Shown piece after piece: positions 54,742 to 64,000 of a DNA stretch of 64,000 nt. The DNA is from an uncultured Clostridia bacterium (lineage in GTDB: Bacteria; Bacillota; Clostridia; TANB77; CAG-508). The stretch spans positions 1 to 64,000 of the forward strand of contig CANPVM010000001.1 in assembly GCA_947581805.1 (NCBI GenBank). The letters run 5' to 3'. How positions within the stretch are numbered: the first letter of the stretch is position 1; each line of letters opens with the position of its first letter. The notes below the pieces were generated by a model. That model was not told where the DNA came from, ran no database searches, and worked only from the letters and a program-made list of their open reading frames with translations. The position numbers were made by a program, and so were the translations under genes.

Positions 54742-56454
54742 TTATACCGTTCTTTCATAAATTACAAAATTATCGTCTTTATATAATTGCTTATAGTTTT
54801 CGTCTCTGGATAAAAACATATTTAATTTTGCATTATTTACTACAATGACATGAGTAATATCATATTTTTCAAATTGGGTTTCATAATAGGTTCCAATAGA
54901 AGAAATATTAATATAATCTGAGAAAATATCTCTTTCTTCTTCCCCTTCTTGTTTATTAAATTCTGGTGCGTATAAATCTGCCCTCGAATCAATAAACACA
55001 GGAATTCCTCGAAATAGTAGATAACTACCATAGTTATATTCATTATATAACCTAATATTTTCTACATCTAAATTTTCTAATATCCAGTCTGCTGCTGCCA
55101 CTGGATATTTGCTCGTGCTTACAAATTGATTATTTATTTTTGGTTTTGCTATCATAACACCAATTAGCATTATAATAGCAATGGTTGCTACCTTTCCAAT
55201 CAAACTAGTCATGAGTTTCATAAATTCCAAAGTTCCTTTTGGGTCATATTTATGAAATAGATATTCGACCCACTTTGCAAAGATAACAACTCCTATTAAT
55301 ACCAAAAGTGATTCTTGCCTTCTTGACATGAAACTTAGGAAGATAAGGCCTGCTATCATAAAAAAGTCTGATAATTTTATTTTGACATCCGTAAAAATAA
55401 GAATAGCAAAGACTAAAGCCAGTACAATCATCATTTCTTTGTCATTATACAAAGTAAGTGGTTGGTGTTCACTAATACTTTTTGTTGTATTTCCTTGCAT
55501 GGTTTTGATTAAATACGTATATGGTGCATCTTTAAGTGGAGTTAATAGTCCTGTAAAAGCACAAATAATCATGACTAAGATAAGCCATTTTACTGCTTTA
55601 TTTTTATGAATTTTTAATTTGTAAGGATGTTCTCTTCTTTCTTTTGCCTTTTCTATAATTTTTGTTTCTTTTTCTTGTTGTAATTCTAAATTTTGTTTTG
55701 CTTTTTGTAATTTTATTTGTAATTCTGTTATTTTTTTCTCTTCTTTCGCTTTTGCTAACTTTCTTTCTAAATTTCTAATTTGCTCTTTATGGTAAAACAA
55801 AATAAATTTAGAAAGTAAATTAGCATCTATGATACTAGCAATAATATATTCTGCTACATATGGTAAGAATAATACAAAGAAAAATGGCCATACTGCAACA
55901 TGTACATTAGCAATCATAATAGAAATCAAAATGATTGCTATTGCATATCTTTTTTTCTTTGTTTCTAAAAAGTTTTCTATGAATAGAATGGTTAATATAA
56001 ATAAGTTAAATGTAAGTAATTGTGCACGTGCAGCTATAAAATTTCTCATTAAATATATTGCTAATATAGTAAGAAAAAACGAAAGTAATGTATTCTTACT
56101 TATTTTATTGGTTGTGATATAAAGAAGTATTCCTAATGTACAACATAAAATGACGGTTGATAGATAAATAAATAACATTCCACCATCTGTTATTCCTGAT
56201 ATTTCTCCTAAATGATAAATCAAATAAATTCCTGTGTCATAGGCCCAATGTGGGTATGTATATGGTAAATTTTCATGCCATGAAAATGAATCTTTCATAT
56301 CAATTCCATTTTGCATAATATGTTCCCCTATTTTTATAGTATAGAAAGTATCATTTTGTAATGTAATTGGGGAAATAGCCACACAAAATAGTATGATACA
56401 TATAATAGCTAATATGTGAAATTTCATTTTTATATTTTTTTCTTCTATTTCCAT
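54742..56454 (-). CDS. Multi-pass membrane protein, possibly GT-C glycosyltransferase-like
   Basis: A 570-residue protein with about ten membrane helices and a large cytoplasmic Lys/Glu coiled-coil insert (about residues 215-285). The N-terminal outside loop has the charged block LQNDTFYTIKIGEHIMQNGI with DMKDSFSWHENLPYTYPHWAYD, which looks like the acidic first loop of GT-C enzymes. The C-terminal part (ILENLDVENIRLYNEYNYGSYL, then VFIDSRADLYAPEF) is a soluble domain. I infer lipid-linked sugar transfer weakly; no gene of a polysaccharide pathway is adjacent. ATG with AGAGGAAT upstream. Confidence 0.6.
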   Translation of the reverse strand: MEIEEKNIKMKFHILAIICIILFCVAISPITLQNDTFYTIKIGEHIMQNGIDMKDSFSWHENLPYTYPHWAYDTGIYLIYHLGEISGITDGGMLFIYLSTVILCCTLGILLYITTNKISKNTLLSFFLTILAIYLMRNFIAARAQLLTFNLFILTILFIENFLETKKKRYAIAIILISIMIANVHVAVWPFFFVLFLPYVAEYIIASIIDANLLSKFILFYHKEQIRNLERKLAKAKEEKKITELQIKLQKAKQNLELQQEKETKIIEKAKERREHPYKLKIHKNKAVKWLILVMIICAFTGLLTPLKDAPYTYLIKTMQGNTTKSISEHQPLTLYNDKEMMIVLALVFAILIFTDVKIKLSDFFMIAGLIFLSFMSRRQESLLVLIGVVIFAKWVEYLFHKYDPKGTLEFMKLMTSLIGKVATIAIIMLIGVMIAKPKINNQFVSTSKYPVAAADWILENLDVENIRLYNEYNYGSYLLFRGIPVFIDSRADLYAPEFNKQEGEEERDIFSDYINISSIGTYYETQFEKYDITHVIVVNNAKLNMFLSRDENYKQLYKDDNFVIYERTV

Positions 56455-56495
56455 TGTAATTCCTCTCTTTGTTTGTATTTGCTTTATTATATACT

Positions 56496-56522
56496 AAAAA
56501 CCTTGCAATAAGCAAGGTTTTT
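56496..56522 (-). terminator. Intrinsic terminator of cadA
   Basis: AAAAACCTTGC (56496-56506) with GCAAGGTTTTT (56512-56522), loop AATAA; T-rich on the minus strand. Confidence 0.8.
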
Positions 56523-56575
56523 TACTATAAATATCGAAAATCTATTGGTTGAATATATAGCATGAAAATGAAAAA

Positions 56576-58456
56576 TTATTTTAAAATTCTAATACTATTT
56601 AGAACAGTAATAAGGCTAACTCCTGTATCTGCTGCAACAGCTAACCATATTGGCGCAATGCCAACAAAACCTAAAGTTAACACTACTATTTTTATTATCA
56701 AAGAAAATAGAATATTTTCTTTTACAATTCTCATTGTCTTTTTTGCAATAGAAAGAATATTAGGAAGTTCTTCTAAACGATTTGAAATAAAAATGCCATC
56801 TGCTGCTATTTCTGCAATTTCTGCTGCTCCTTTCATAGCAATACCAAAATCTGCTTCTGCTAGAACTGGACTATCGTTCATACCATCCCCTACAAAAATA
56901 ACTTTTCCTTTTTTCTTTAATTCTTTTACTGCTTCTTGCTTTTGCTTTGGAAGTAAACTTGCTAATACTTTAGGAATTCCCACCTTACTTGCTATTTTAT
57001 TGGCATTTTCTATATTATCTCCTGTTAGCATAGTGATGTTTTCTATTTTGTTTTGTTTTAATTTTTCTACTATGTTTTCAACGTTGTTACGAATTTCTTC
57101 CTCAAACGTGATATAACCTTCTATTTTGCCATCTATGATGATATAATTTGCTTGCTTTTCGACTGGGCTTTGTATATGATTTTTTTCTAACAATTTATTG
57201 TTTCCAAATAAAATTTCTTTTTGATTTATTTTGCCTGAAACACCATATCCTGCTATTTCTTCATATTGTTCTACTTGCTGCCTTTCTTCTATTTTTTCTT
57301 TTTTTGCCTGCTCTTGAATTGCCGTAGAAATAGGATGATTCGAATTTCTTTCTAAACTATATACATAGTTTAATAATTCTTCTTTGGTATAATTTCCTGT
57401 TACTACAAATTGTTCAATTTTCATTTTTCCTGTTGTTAAAGTTCCTGTTTTATCAAAGGCAATTTGATTTGCTTGTGCTAAATTTTCAATATGTTTGGTT
57501 CCTTTTACCACCATGCCTTTTTTCGAAATGGCACCTATACATGAGAAGAATGCCAAAGGTACAGATATGACAATACTACATGGACAAGAAGCAACTAAAA
57601 AGACTAATGCTCTCATAATCCAAGTTTTGGTTTCTTCTTGAAAAATCAATGGTGGTAATATAGCAATAAAAAGAGCAAGAATTAAAACTACGGGAGTATA
57701 AATTTTTGAAAATTTCGTAATAAAAGCTTCTGTTTTTCCTTTATGGCTGGTTGCTTCATATACTAAATCTACCATCTGAGATGCCATAGAATGTTTTTCA
57801 TCTTTTTGTACTAAGCAAGTTAAACTTCCATTTAAGTTGATACTACCAGATAAAATAGACTCTTCTTCTTTTACAAAAACTGGTATGCTTTCTCCTGTAA
57901 TGCTTGACATATCGAGACTAGAAGTTCCTTGTAAAATTTTGCAATCTAGAGGAACCATTTCTCCTGGTTTTATCAAAATATTGTCTCCTACTTTTATTTT
58001 TTCTATCTTTTCTTGCTTAATACTACCGTCTTCTCCTACTTTGTTAACTGTTTTTACTTTTATTTCTACTGTATTTTTGATACTTTTTTGAGAATTTTCT
58101 ACTGCCTTTTCTTCTAAAAATTCCCCTAATCGAAATAGTAATACAACCATACAGCTTTCTGGAAATTCTCCTAAAAGAAAGGCTGCTACAACGGCGATGG
58201 TCATTAATGTCTCTTCTTCAAAGTTAAAATGAAAAATATTTTTAATGCCTTCTAATATCAATTCATATCCTGCTAAAAGAATAACAAATGCATAGATAGC
58301 TATTTTATAGAATTGTTCAATTGGCAAGAAACTAAGTAAAAATAGAATAACAGAAAGAAAATAAAATATCATTTCTTTTTTGTTCTGTTTTTCTTCTGTT
58401 TCATGTTCTCCTTGTATGTTACAAGTACAGCAATTTGTGCAAGTTTTCTCTTCCAT
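56576..58456 (-). CDS. cadA: P1B-type heavy-metal ATPase (Zn/Cd/Pb type)
   Basis: ATP-driven efflux pump for soft metals. The 626-residue protein has no full N-terminal HMA domain but a Cys-rich start (CTNCCTCNIQGEHETEE). Core motifs are intact: SSITGES (actuator), VASCPCSIVISVPL (CPC ion site), DKTGTLTTGK (phosphorylation Asp), NHPIST (HP locus) and VGDGMNDSPVLAEADFGI. Lys is predicted in the eighth helix region, typical of the Zn/Cd/Pb subgroup. It starts one base after the arsR stop, so the two are co-translated. The metal (Zn, Cd or Pb) is not fixed by sequence. Confidence 0.9.
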   Translation of the reverse strand: MEEKTCTNCCTCNIQGEHETEEKQNKKEMIFYFLSVILFLLSFLPIEQFYKIAIYAFVILLAGYELILEGIKNIFHFNFEEETLMTIAVVAAFLLGEFPESCMVVLLFRLGEFLEEKAVENSQKSIKNTVEIKVKTVNKVGEDGSIKQEKIEKIKVGDNILIKPGEMVPLDCKILQGTSSLDMSSITGESIPVFVKEEESILSGSINLNGSLTCLVQKDEKHSMASQMVDLVYEATSHKGKTEAFITKFSKIYTPVVLILALFIAILPPLIFQEETKTWIMRALVFLVASCPCSIVISVPLAFFSCIGAISKKGMVVKGTKHIENLAQANQIAFDKTGTLTTGKMKIEQFVVTGNYTKEELLNYVYSLERNSNHPISTAIQEQAKKEKIEERQQVEQYEEIAGYGVSGKINQKEILFGNNKLLEKNHIQSPVEKQANYIIIDGKIEGYITFEEEIRNNVENIVEKLKQNKIENITMLTGDNIENANKIASKVGIPKVLASLLPKQKQEAVKELKKKGKVIFVGDGMNDSPVLAEADFGIAMKGAAEIAEIAADGIFISNRLEELPNILSIAKKTMRIVKENILFSLIIKIVVLTLGFVGIAPIWLAVAADTGVSLITVLNSIRILK

Positions 58457-58457
58457 A

Positions 58458-58832
58458 TTATGCTCTCCCTTTCTTTTCCTCTCTTACATGGTCTAATGCC
58501 ATGGTGATGATTTTTTCAATATGTTCATCTTGAAGGCTATAATATACTTGTTTTCCTTCTTTACGATATTTAACTAATTTCGAGGTTCTTAAAAGTTGTA
58601 ATTGGTGTGATACGTTGGATTGGCTAAGTTCTAAAAGTTCACTTAAATCACATACGCATAGTTCATTATTTAAAATACTACATATAATTTTTAACCTAGA
58701 ACTATCCGCAAACAGTTTAAACATATCTGCCATTTCCATAATTTCATCAAAACTAGGTTCTTCTTTTTTGACTTGCTCTATTTTTTGATAATGAGGGCAT
58801 TTTTCATTGCAAATAAATTCTTTTTCGTCCAT
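58458..58832 (-). CDS. ArsR/SmtB-family metal-responsive repressor
   Basis: Winged-helix repressor that lets go of DNA when it binds metal. The 124-residue protein has the metal-site Cys pair in ELCVCDLSEL (as in CadC and ArsR) and a C-terminal helix DEHIEKIITMALDHV with Asp and His ligands of the SmtB/CzrA alpha5 site, plus Cys residues near the N-terminus (FICNEKCPHY), so up to two metal sites may be present. HTH segment: LSQSNVSHQLQLLRTSKLV. Upstream of cadA in one operon; its operator is at 58871. Confidence 0.92.
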   Translation of the reverse strand: MDEKEFICNEKCPHYQKIEQVKKEEPSFDEIMEMADMFKLFADSSRLKIICSILNNELCVCDLSELLELSQSNVSHQLQLLRTSKLVKYRKEGKQVYYSLQDEHIEKIITMALDHVREEKKGRA

Positions 58833-58870
58833 TTTTTATCCTCCTTATTTTATTATATTCTTAATTTATG

Positions 58871-58896
58871 AATATATGAATATCTATTCATATATT
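58871..58896 (-). promoter_or_regulatory. ArsR/SmtB operator, perfect 12-2-12 inverted repeat
   Basis: AATATATGAATA (58871-58882), TC, TATTCATATATT (58885-58896). The 12-2-12 plan and ATGAA/TTCAT core are the established operator form of SmtB/CadC-type repressors. It covers the 3' part of the -10 box and the start site, so binding would block transcription. Confidence 0.9.
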
Positions 58897-58920
58897 AACT
58901 TAAAAAAAATATTTTGTCAA
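58892..58920 (-). promoter_or_regulatory. Promoter of the arsR-cadA operon
   Basis: On the minus strand TTGACA (58920-58915), 17-bp spacer, TAATAT (58897-58892), overlapping the operator. Confidence 0.8.
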
Positions 58921-58990
58921 TAGATATTGTACTATTATTTTTATATTTAATTCTAAAATCTTTTGACTGAAAAATACATAGTACAAAAAT

Positions 58991-59023
58991 GAAAAACCAC
59001 GAGCTACAACCTCGTGGTTTTTC
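58991..59023 (-). terminator. Intrinsic terminator of tsf
   Basis: GAAAAACCACGAG (58991-59003) with CTCGTGGTTTTTC (59011-59023). Confidence 0.85.
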
Positions 59024-59035
59024 TAATACTATGGC

Positions 59036-59920
59036 TTATCCATTAATTTGTTTTGCTACTTCTTCTGCGAAGTTTTCTTCTCTTTTTTCTAGTCCTTCTC
59101 CTTTTTCAAGTCTTGCAAATCTTACAATTTTAGCTCCTTTTGCTTCTACCATTTTACCTACTTTTTCATCTGGATTTTTTACAAAAGGTTGCTCTACTAA
59201 ACAAATTTCTCCGTAGAATTTTCCAATTCTTCCTTGTACCATTTTTTCTGCTATTTCAGCTGGTTTTCCTTCGTTCATAGCTTGTGCTTTTAAAATTTCC
59301 ATTTCTTTTTCTACTCTCTCTTGTGGTACAGAGTTTCTATCTAAGTATTCTGGTCTTGCTGCTGCAATTTGCATACATACATCTTTAGCAAGTACTTCAT
59401 CTGCATTTTCCATTTCTACTAATACAGCGATTTTTCCATCTCCGTGAATGTAAGTTGCTACCATTCCGTTTTCTGTTTCAAATCTTTCGAAACGACGAAT
59501 TGACATATTTTCTCCAATGGTTGCAATTTTAGAAGTTAATACATCTCCTACTGTTTTTCCTGCTTCTACCATAGATTCTTGTGCTAATAATTCTTCTACT
59601 GTTGCTGGTGCTTTTTCTGCAATTTGTTTTGCAACGTCTGCTACAAATGTTTTGAATTCGTCATTCTTTGCAACGAAATCTGTTTCTGCATTTACTTCTA
59701 CTACAACACCTACTTTTTTATTATCTGTAATATAGGCTGCTGCTAGTCCTTCTGCTGCAATTCTTCCTGATTTTTTAGCAGCTTTAGAAAGTCCTCTTTC
59801 ACGTAATAATTCAATTGCTTTTTCTTCATCTCCATCAGTTTCTGTTAATACCTTTTTGCAGTCCATCATACCTGCACCTGTTTTTTCTCTTAACTCTTTT
59901 ACTTGACTTGCTGTAATCAT
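59036..59920 (-). CDS. tsf: Elongation factor Ts
   Basis: Nucleotide-exchange factor for EF-Tu. N-terminal UBA domain ([20 protein letters not shown]) with [14 protein letters not shown], and the conserved [10 protein letters not shown] near residue 80 are present. Length 294 aa is normal. It follows rpsB by 133 bases, in the usual order, with a hairpin between them that likely attenuates transcription. ATG with AAGGAGG upstream. Confidence 0.96.
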   Translation of the reverse strand: MITASQVKELREKTGAGMMDCKKVLTETDGDEEKAIELLRERGLSKAAKKSGRIAAEGLAAAYITDNKKVGVVVEVNAETDFVAKNDEFKTFVADVAKQIAEKAPATVEELLAQESMVEAGKTVGDVLTSKIATIGENMSIRRFERFETENGMVATYIHGDGKIAVLVEMENADEVLAKDVCMQIAAARPEYLDRNSVPQERVEKEMEILKAQAMNEGKPAEIAEKMVQGRIGKFYGEICLVEQPFVKNPDEKVGKMVEAKGAKIVRFARLEKGEGLEKREENFAEEVAKQING

Positions 59921-60010
59921 TATTTATTTCCTCCTTTTTCCTCTGTAAGGATACATATTTTTGCTGATACTTTTTTACAAGATATGTTCCTACTTATTTA
60001 TTTTATTATT

Positions 60011-60049
60011 AAAAAAAGAGTAGAGCAGATAAAGGCTCTACCCTTTTTT
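60011..60049 (-). terminator. Hairpin between rpsB and tsf
   Basis: AAAAAAAGAGTAGAGC (60011-60026) pairs, with one mismatch, with GCTCTACCCTTTTTT (60035-60049); T-rich on the minus strand. Probably a partial terminator. Confidence 0.75.
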
Positions 60050-60053
60050 CTTT

Positions 60054-60839
60054 TTATTCTTCTACAGTTTCTGTTTCTTCTTCGTTTGCTACTACTTCTT
60101 CTATGCTTTCTGTTTCTGGCTCTTGTACTTCTTCTGCCATATCCATATCCATAGATTCTCCTTGTCTTCCTTCAATAATAGCATTTGCCATTGTATCTGC
60201 AATTAATTTTACTGCACGAATTGCATCGTCATTACCTGGAATTGGGTAGTCTAAGTCTTCTGGATTACAGTTTGTATCAATTAAACCTACTACTGGAATT
60301 CCTAATTTTTTTGCTTCTAAGATAGCAATTCTTTCTTTTTTAGGATCTACTACGAAAAGTACTCCTGGAATTTCTGTCATTTCTTTAATTCCACCTAAGT
60401 TTTTCTCTAGTTTTTCCATTTCTTTCTTTAAAAGAATTACTTCTTTTTTAGGTAGTACATCAAAAGTACCATCTTCTTGCATATTTTCTAATTCTTTAAG
60501 TCTTTCTACTCTTTTACGAATTGTTCCAAAGTTTGTAAGCATTCCACCTAACCATCTTTGGTTAATGTAATACATACCACTTTTTTCTGCTGCTTCTTTC
60601 ATGCATTCTTGGGCTTGTTTCTTTGTTCCTACAAATAAAACTGTTTTTCCCTCTTCTGCTTGTTCTTTCATGAAAGCATATGCTTCATCTAATTTTTTAG
60701 ATGTTTTTTGTAGATCGATAATGTGAATACCATTTCTTGCTTGGAAAATGTATTCTGCCATTTTAGGATCCCATCTTCTTGTTTGATGTCCAAAGTGAAC
60801 ACCAGCTTCTAGTAATTGTTTCATTGCAACTACTGCCAT
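60054..60839 (-). CDS. rpsB: 30S ribosomal protein S2
   Basis: Ribosomal protein S2: [40 protein letters not shown] and [26 protein letters not shown] are diagnostic. Length 261 aa; the last 30 residues are an acidic tail ([20 protein letters not shown]) not in E. coli S2. ATG with AGGAGGAATAAAA upstream. Transcribed with tsf. Confidence 0.97.
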   Translation of the reverse strand: MAVVAMKQLLEAGVHFGHQTRRWDPKMAEYIFQARNGIHIIDLQKTSKKLDEAYAFMKEQAEEGKTVLFVGTKKQAQECMKEAAEKSGMYYINQRWLGGMLTNFGTIRKRVERLKELENMQEDGTFDVLPKKEVILLKKEMEKLEKNLGGIKEMTEIPGVLFVVDPKKERIAILEAKKLGIPVVGLIDTNCNPEDLDYPIPGNDDAIRAVKLIADTMANAIIEGRQGESMDMDMAEEVQEPETESIEEVVANEEETETVEE

Positions 60840-60951
60840 TTTTTATTCCTCCTTTTTGTTACTCCTCCACTTTCCTTCTAACATTTAAAAAGACTTGTTT
60901 TCAAGCACACCTTTTAAACTAAAGAAAGTGTGTGTATTTTTAACGCTTTCT

Positions 60952-60980
60952 ATCATACCATAAAAAGCTTACAAATGCAA
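60952..60980 (-). promoter_or_regulatory. Promoter of rpsB-tsf
   Basis: On the minus strand TTGCAT (60980-60975), 17-bp spacer, TATGAT (60957-60952) with TGG just before. The leader to rpsB is about 105 bases and could fold (CACAC with GTGTG), but I cannot confirm an S2-binding motif. Confidence 0.65.
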
Positions 60981-61095
60981 GCTTTTTGCAAAATTTTATG
61001 AAATTTATTTTGTTTTTTTCATTTTTCTATTTATCTTTTTTCATCTTTATGATAGAATTAAGTCGAAATATAAATATTGTTGGAGGATTTTATCA

Positions 61096-61365
61096 ATGGA
61101 ATTTAATAAATGTAAGAGATGTGGCGCTTTTTTTGTATCTAATAGTTGTGTTTGTCCTAATTGTGAGCCAAAAGATAATTTAGAACTATCAAAATTAAAA
61201 GGTTTTTTAGCAGAAAATGACTGCCCAAACTCTATTGAAACTTTAGCATCAAATACTGGTATTTCTGTTAAAAATTTAAATCGATTTTTAACGCAAGAAG
61301 ATTTTTTACCCGTAGCTTCTAAATTAGAAATTAACCCAATAAAAGGTATTAATGTTAAATTATAA
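61096..61365 (+). CDS. Small zinc-ribbon/HTH protein (YvyF-like)
   Basis: An 89-residue protein. The N-terminus is a zinc ribbon (CKRCGAFFVSNSCVCPNCE, four Cys) and the rest resembles a helix-turn-helix (IETLASNTGISVKNLNRFLTQEDF). This layout matches the TIGR03826/YvyF family seen in flagellar regions of Bacillus, but no flagellar gene is nearby, so the similarity may be only of architecture. ATG with GGAGG 11 bases upstream. Flanked by a terminator at 61394. Opposite in direction to rpsB and gdpP. Confidence 0.65.
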   Translation: MEFNKCKRCGAFFVSNSCVCPNCEPKDNLELSKLKGFLAENDCPNSIETLASNTGISVKNLNRFLTQEDFLPVASKLEINPIKGINVKL

Positions 61366-61393
61366 TATTTTAATTGTATATTAAAAGAATTAT

Positions 61394-61429
61394 AAAAGTG
61401 GGGAAACTTTTAAAGTTCCCCCACTTTTT
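61394..61429 (+). terminator. Intrinsic terminator after the zinc-ribbon gene
   Basis: AAAAGTGGGGAAACTTT pairs with AAAGTTCCCCCACTTTT (one bulged C) up to 61429. Bases 61430-61560 hold nothing else. Confidence 0.8.
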
Positions 61430-61560
61430 ATGGTTTGAATTATTCATATTTTCTATTTTTGCCTAAAATCTTTTAGTTAAAAATGATATTCTATTCTTTT
61501 ATTATGTTTTTTCAAGTATTATATCTTTACTATTTTATTAGTAACAATACCCTAAATTAT

Positions 61561-63594
61561 TTAGTTTGAAATTTCTGTAAAATATTCATTAATTCTAATA
61601 ATTAATTCTTGTTTTACTTCTTCCATTGTCATTCCTTCTACTTGTGCACCTGCTAGTGTGATGTGACCTCCACCACCTAATTTTTCTAGAATAACTTGCA
61701 CATTAATATCTCCAATGGAACGTCCACTAATGCAAATTTTATCTCCTAAATTTCCTATTACAAAAGAGGCAGTAATATCACTAATAGTTAATAATTCATC
61801 TGCTGCTTTTGCACATAAGATATTGCAATTTGGCTCTTCTTGATTATACATAGAAATTCCTATGGTATCATTTACAATTTCTGCATTAGCAATAATTTCG
61901 GATATTTTGTGATAAGTTTGCAAATCACTTTGGAACCATTTCTTTACTTTGATGATATCTACGCCACATTTACGAAGGTAGGCTGCTGCTTCAAAAGTTC
62001 TAACACCTGTTTTAAAAGTAAAGTTTTTGGTATCCATCATAATACCTGCATATAATCCTTCTATTTCAATTTCTGATAAAGTAATGTCATTTTCTGAATA
62101 TTCTATTAACTCTGTCACTAATTCACATGCAGAAGAGGCATATACTTCATGAAAGGTTAACATGGCATTATCAATAAAATCAGTACTTCTTCTGTGGTGG
62201 TCAATTACTACAATTTTATTGGTTTTTTCTAATAATTCTGGTACTTCTACATAACTTGTTTTATGTGTGTCTACTACAACTAATAATGTTTCTGATGTGA
62301 TTTTTTCAATGGCTTCTTGTTTTCCAATAATAGCCTTTTCATATTCCTCTTCTTTTTTTGCATTTTGAATAAAACTGTCTAATCCAAAACTTGCTGTTTC
62401 ATTGACAATATAAGCTTCTTTGCCAATGGTTTTTGCTAATCTATAAATACCTAAACTTGCACCCATAGCATCGATATCACTGTTCATATGCCCCATTACT
62501 ATGACATTTTCTGCTTCTAGGATTAGTTCTTCTAGTGCATGAGCAACTATTCTTGCTTTTACTTTTGTTCTTTTTTCTACTTCTTGTGCCCTTCCACCAA
62601 AGAAACTGTATTTTCCATCTTTCTTTAAAATGGCTTGGTCGCCACCTCTACCTAAAACAATATCAATCATGACTTGTGCTGCTTTGTATTTTTCATAATT
62701 TGAGTTTCCTTCTGTAGAAATGGCAATACTTAATGTTGATTGTAATTTGCCTGGAATAGATATTTCTTTTATTTGGTCTAAAATATGAAATTTTTCTTCT
62801 TCTAATTGGGCAATATATTTTTGTTCTAGTACTATAACAAAAGTATCACGTTCAGATTTAATAATCAGACCTTCAAATCCTGTTGCCCAATCATACAGAC
62901 TTTTCTCTATTTGTGCCATTATAATTGGTTTTTCTTCGTCCGGAATACGTTGCATGATTTCTTCGTAGTTGTCTATCATAATAATTCCTACGCAAAGCTT
63001 AGAATTTTCGTAATTTTGCTCTAATTCTAGATATTTTGTTTCATCTAAAAAATATAAAGTAGTCATATATTCATTTTCTTTTTTCTTATCTTTTTCTTTT
63101 GATTGTACATATTTTCCTACTACCTTATAGGTTTTGTCTCCTATTTCTATTTGTTTATGTATAAAATCTTTTAATTCTTTTTTATCTTCTTCACTACCAT
63201 TTTCAATCTCTAGTTTTATTTCTTTTACAATATTATTTAAATAATTATTGATATCTATATTAGCAAATTCGTGAATGAATTTAGAGCTTTTCCAAATGAT
63301 ATTTCCATCGGTTTCGACAATGACTAATGGAAATGGTGAATTGATTAATGTACTTTTGGCTGCACTATCTACTGTTAAAGTTAAGTCTTTAATATGTTCC
63401 GATAATTCTACTTTTCTTTTGTTGTTGGTCCAATATGCATAAAATACAATAAGTACATATATTAAGATAGCTGGTGTAATGAAGTTAACTTCATAACAAC
63501 ATAGGATAACTAATAAAATTGCTATTATAATTAAATATATTTTTGTCTTTGATATAAATTTATCAAAGATTTTTCTGTTTGTGTTATTCGGCAT
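61561..63594 (-). CDS. gdpP: Cyclic-di-AMP phosphodiesterase GdpP
   Basis: Breaks down c-di-AMP, which controls potassium, wall and sporulation in Firmicutes. Domains in the 677-residue protein: two N-terminal membrane helices (17-55), a PAS-like domain (about 75-165), a degenerate GGDEF domain (190-320; no GGDEF active site), a DHH domain (IVMGHMNSDIDAMGAS near 355; VIDHHRRSTDFI near 450) and DHHA1 with GGGGHITLAGAQ at the end. All DHH metal-binding residues appear intact. ATG with AAGGAG upstream. The 3' end of rpoC lies upstream. Confidence 0.94.
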   Translation of the reverse strand: MPNNTNRKIFDKFISKTKIYLIIIAILLVILCCYEVNFITPAILIYVLIVFYAYWTNNKRKVELSEHIKDLTLTVDSAAKSTLINSPFPLVIVETDGNIIWKSSKFIHEFANIDINNYLNNIVKEIKLEIENGSEEDKKELKDFIHKQIEIGDKTYKVVGKYVQSKEKDKKKENEYMTTLYFLDETKYLELEQNYENSKLCVGIIMIDNYEEIMQRIPDEEKPIIMAQIEKSLYDWATGFEGLIIKSERDTFVIVLEQKYIAQLEEEKFHILDQIKEISIPGKLQSTLSIAISTEGNSNYEKYKAAQVMIDIVLGRGGDQAILKKDGKYSFFGGRAQEVEKRTKVKARIVAHALEELILEAENVIVMGHMNSDIDAMGASLGIYRLAKTIGKEAYIVNETASFGLDSFIQNAKKEEEYEKAIIGKQEAIEKITSETLLVVVDTHKTSYVEVPELLEKTNKIVVIDHHRRSTDFIDNAMLTFHEVYASSACELVTELIEYSENDITLSEIEIEGLYAGIMMDTKNFTFKTGVRTFEAAAYLRKCGVDIIKVKKWFQSDLQTYHKISEIIANAEIVNDTIGISMYNQEEPNCNILCAKAADELLTISDITASFVIGNLGDKICISGRSIGDINVQVILEKLGGGGHITLAGAQVEGMTMEEVKQELIIRINEYFTEISN

Positions 63595-63749
63595 AAAAAT
63601 CTCCTTTACTATGTTTCCACAATGTTTATTTTACTCTTTTTTTCCGTGTTTGTCAAATTTGCTCTTTTCTGGTTTAAGTCGCTTTGTATAGTTTTAATCA
63701 TAAAATTTAATATTTAGTATAATGAATTATCTTGTTTTATATAAAGAAA

Positions 63750-63802
63750 AAACAAACCTAAGATTTTCTATCAAATGAATTTTTAAGAAAATTTTAGGTT
63801 TG
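63750..63802 (-). terminator. Intrinsic terminator of rpoC
   Basis: AAACCTAAGATTTTCT (left arm ending 63769) pairs with AGAAAATTTTAGGTTT (63786-63801), one mismatch, with T6 on the minus strand. Confidence 0.8.
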
Positions 63803-63818
63803 CTATATTTATAATTTT

Positions 63819-64000
63819 TTATTCAACTGGCACTGTTTCTTCTTGGCTTTCTTTTACTTCTGTCTCCTCTTGTTGTGTTTCTTCTTGTTCTGTACTAATA
63901 TGCGTATTTCTATACTTATTTAGTCCAGTTCCAGCAGGAATTAATTTACCAATAATAACGTTTTCTTTTAGTCCAATTAATTCGTCTACTTTACCTTTGA
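63819..64000 (-). CDS. rpoC: RNA polymerase beta-prime subunit, C-terminal end (partial)
   Basis: Only the last 60 codons are present, continuing beyond the right edge. The segment [25 protein letters not shown] is diagnostic for the RpoC C-terminus. It is followed by a Glu/Gln-rich tail ([22 protein letters not shown]) ending PVE. The stop is at 63821-63819. The tail is common but variable in Firmicutes. Confidence 0.92.
   Translation of the reverse strand, partial: KGKVDELIGLKENVIIGKLIPAGTGLNKYRNTHISTEQEETQQEETEVKESQEETVPVE

Overview
The window is AT-rich DNA (homopolymer T/A tracts, Arg mostly AGA, Leu mostly TTA) from a spore-forming Gram-positive of the class Clostridia, most likely an uncultured gut lineage. 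The evidence is gatCAB with gltX (indirect Gln-tRNA synthesis), rnjA, gdpP, sporulation-linked genes (spore photoproduct lyase, bofA with its yaaL neighbour, dpaA, a SpoVB-like flippase), LPxTG-anchored surface proteins and a Clostridia-style type IV pilus operon. I cannot name a genus. Most genes are read leftwards.

Layout: 1-3.5 kb has a partial Rpn/PD-(D/E)XK nuclease gene, a frameshifted spore photoproduct lyase, a PAP2 phosphatase and trmB. 3.7-10 kb has gatC-gatA-gatB, a DUF4116 protein and uvrC. 10-12.2 kb has a secreted acidic protein, bofA (frameshifted), yaaL and a CaCA exchanger. 12.3-19.2 kb has serS, purA, engB, a winged-helix protein, a DUF951 protein and gltX. 19.3-21.8 kb has a small-peptide cassette and rnjA. 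22.2-31.3 kb is one leftward type IV pilus operon (pilMN, pilO-like, pilP-like, pilin, pilD, two pseudopilins, pilB, pilT, pilC; pilC is frameshifted). 31.5-35.8 kb has uppP, dpaA, a TPR protein, ppa and an XRE regulator pair. 36.1-39.2 kb has tRNA-Leu with a damaged tRNA copy beside it, an unknown protein, a radical SAM gene and an interrupted HNH gene. 39.2-42.5 kb has an M23 peptidase, HU and a SpoVB-like flippase. 42.8-52.2 kb is the accessory part: an orphan VirD4/TraG-like ATPase, two sortase-anchored surface proteins (one a papain-like protease) and a winged-helix protein whose 3' end is duplicated at the other side of the surface-protein cassette. 52.3-64 kb has an S1-domain protein, rluB, rluD (frameshifted), a membrane protein, a metal-responsive arsR-cadA operon with a 12-2-12 operator, rpsB-tsf, a zinc-ribbon protein, gdpP and the 3' end of rpoC.

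The most striking observation: four unrelated genes (spore photoproduct lyase, bofA, pilC, rluD) are each split by one extra base, and in all four the zero-frame codon at the junction is CGG; skipping its C restores the conserved protein, with glycine (GGN) next. By eye, CGG is otherwise absent in frame from the AT-rich genes and occurs only in five odd or atypical-codon genes (purA, the 10119 and 15858 genes, the 19543 peptide gene and the interrupted HNH gene). This fits programmed or tolerated +1 frameshifting at a rare or poorly decoded CGG codon. Sequencing error or true decay are the alternatives and cannot be excluded from sequence alone.
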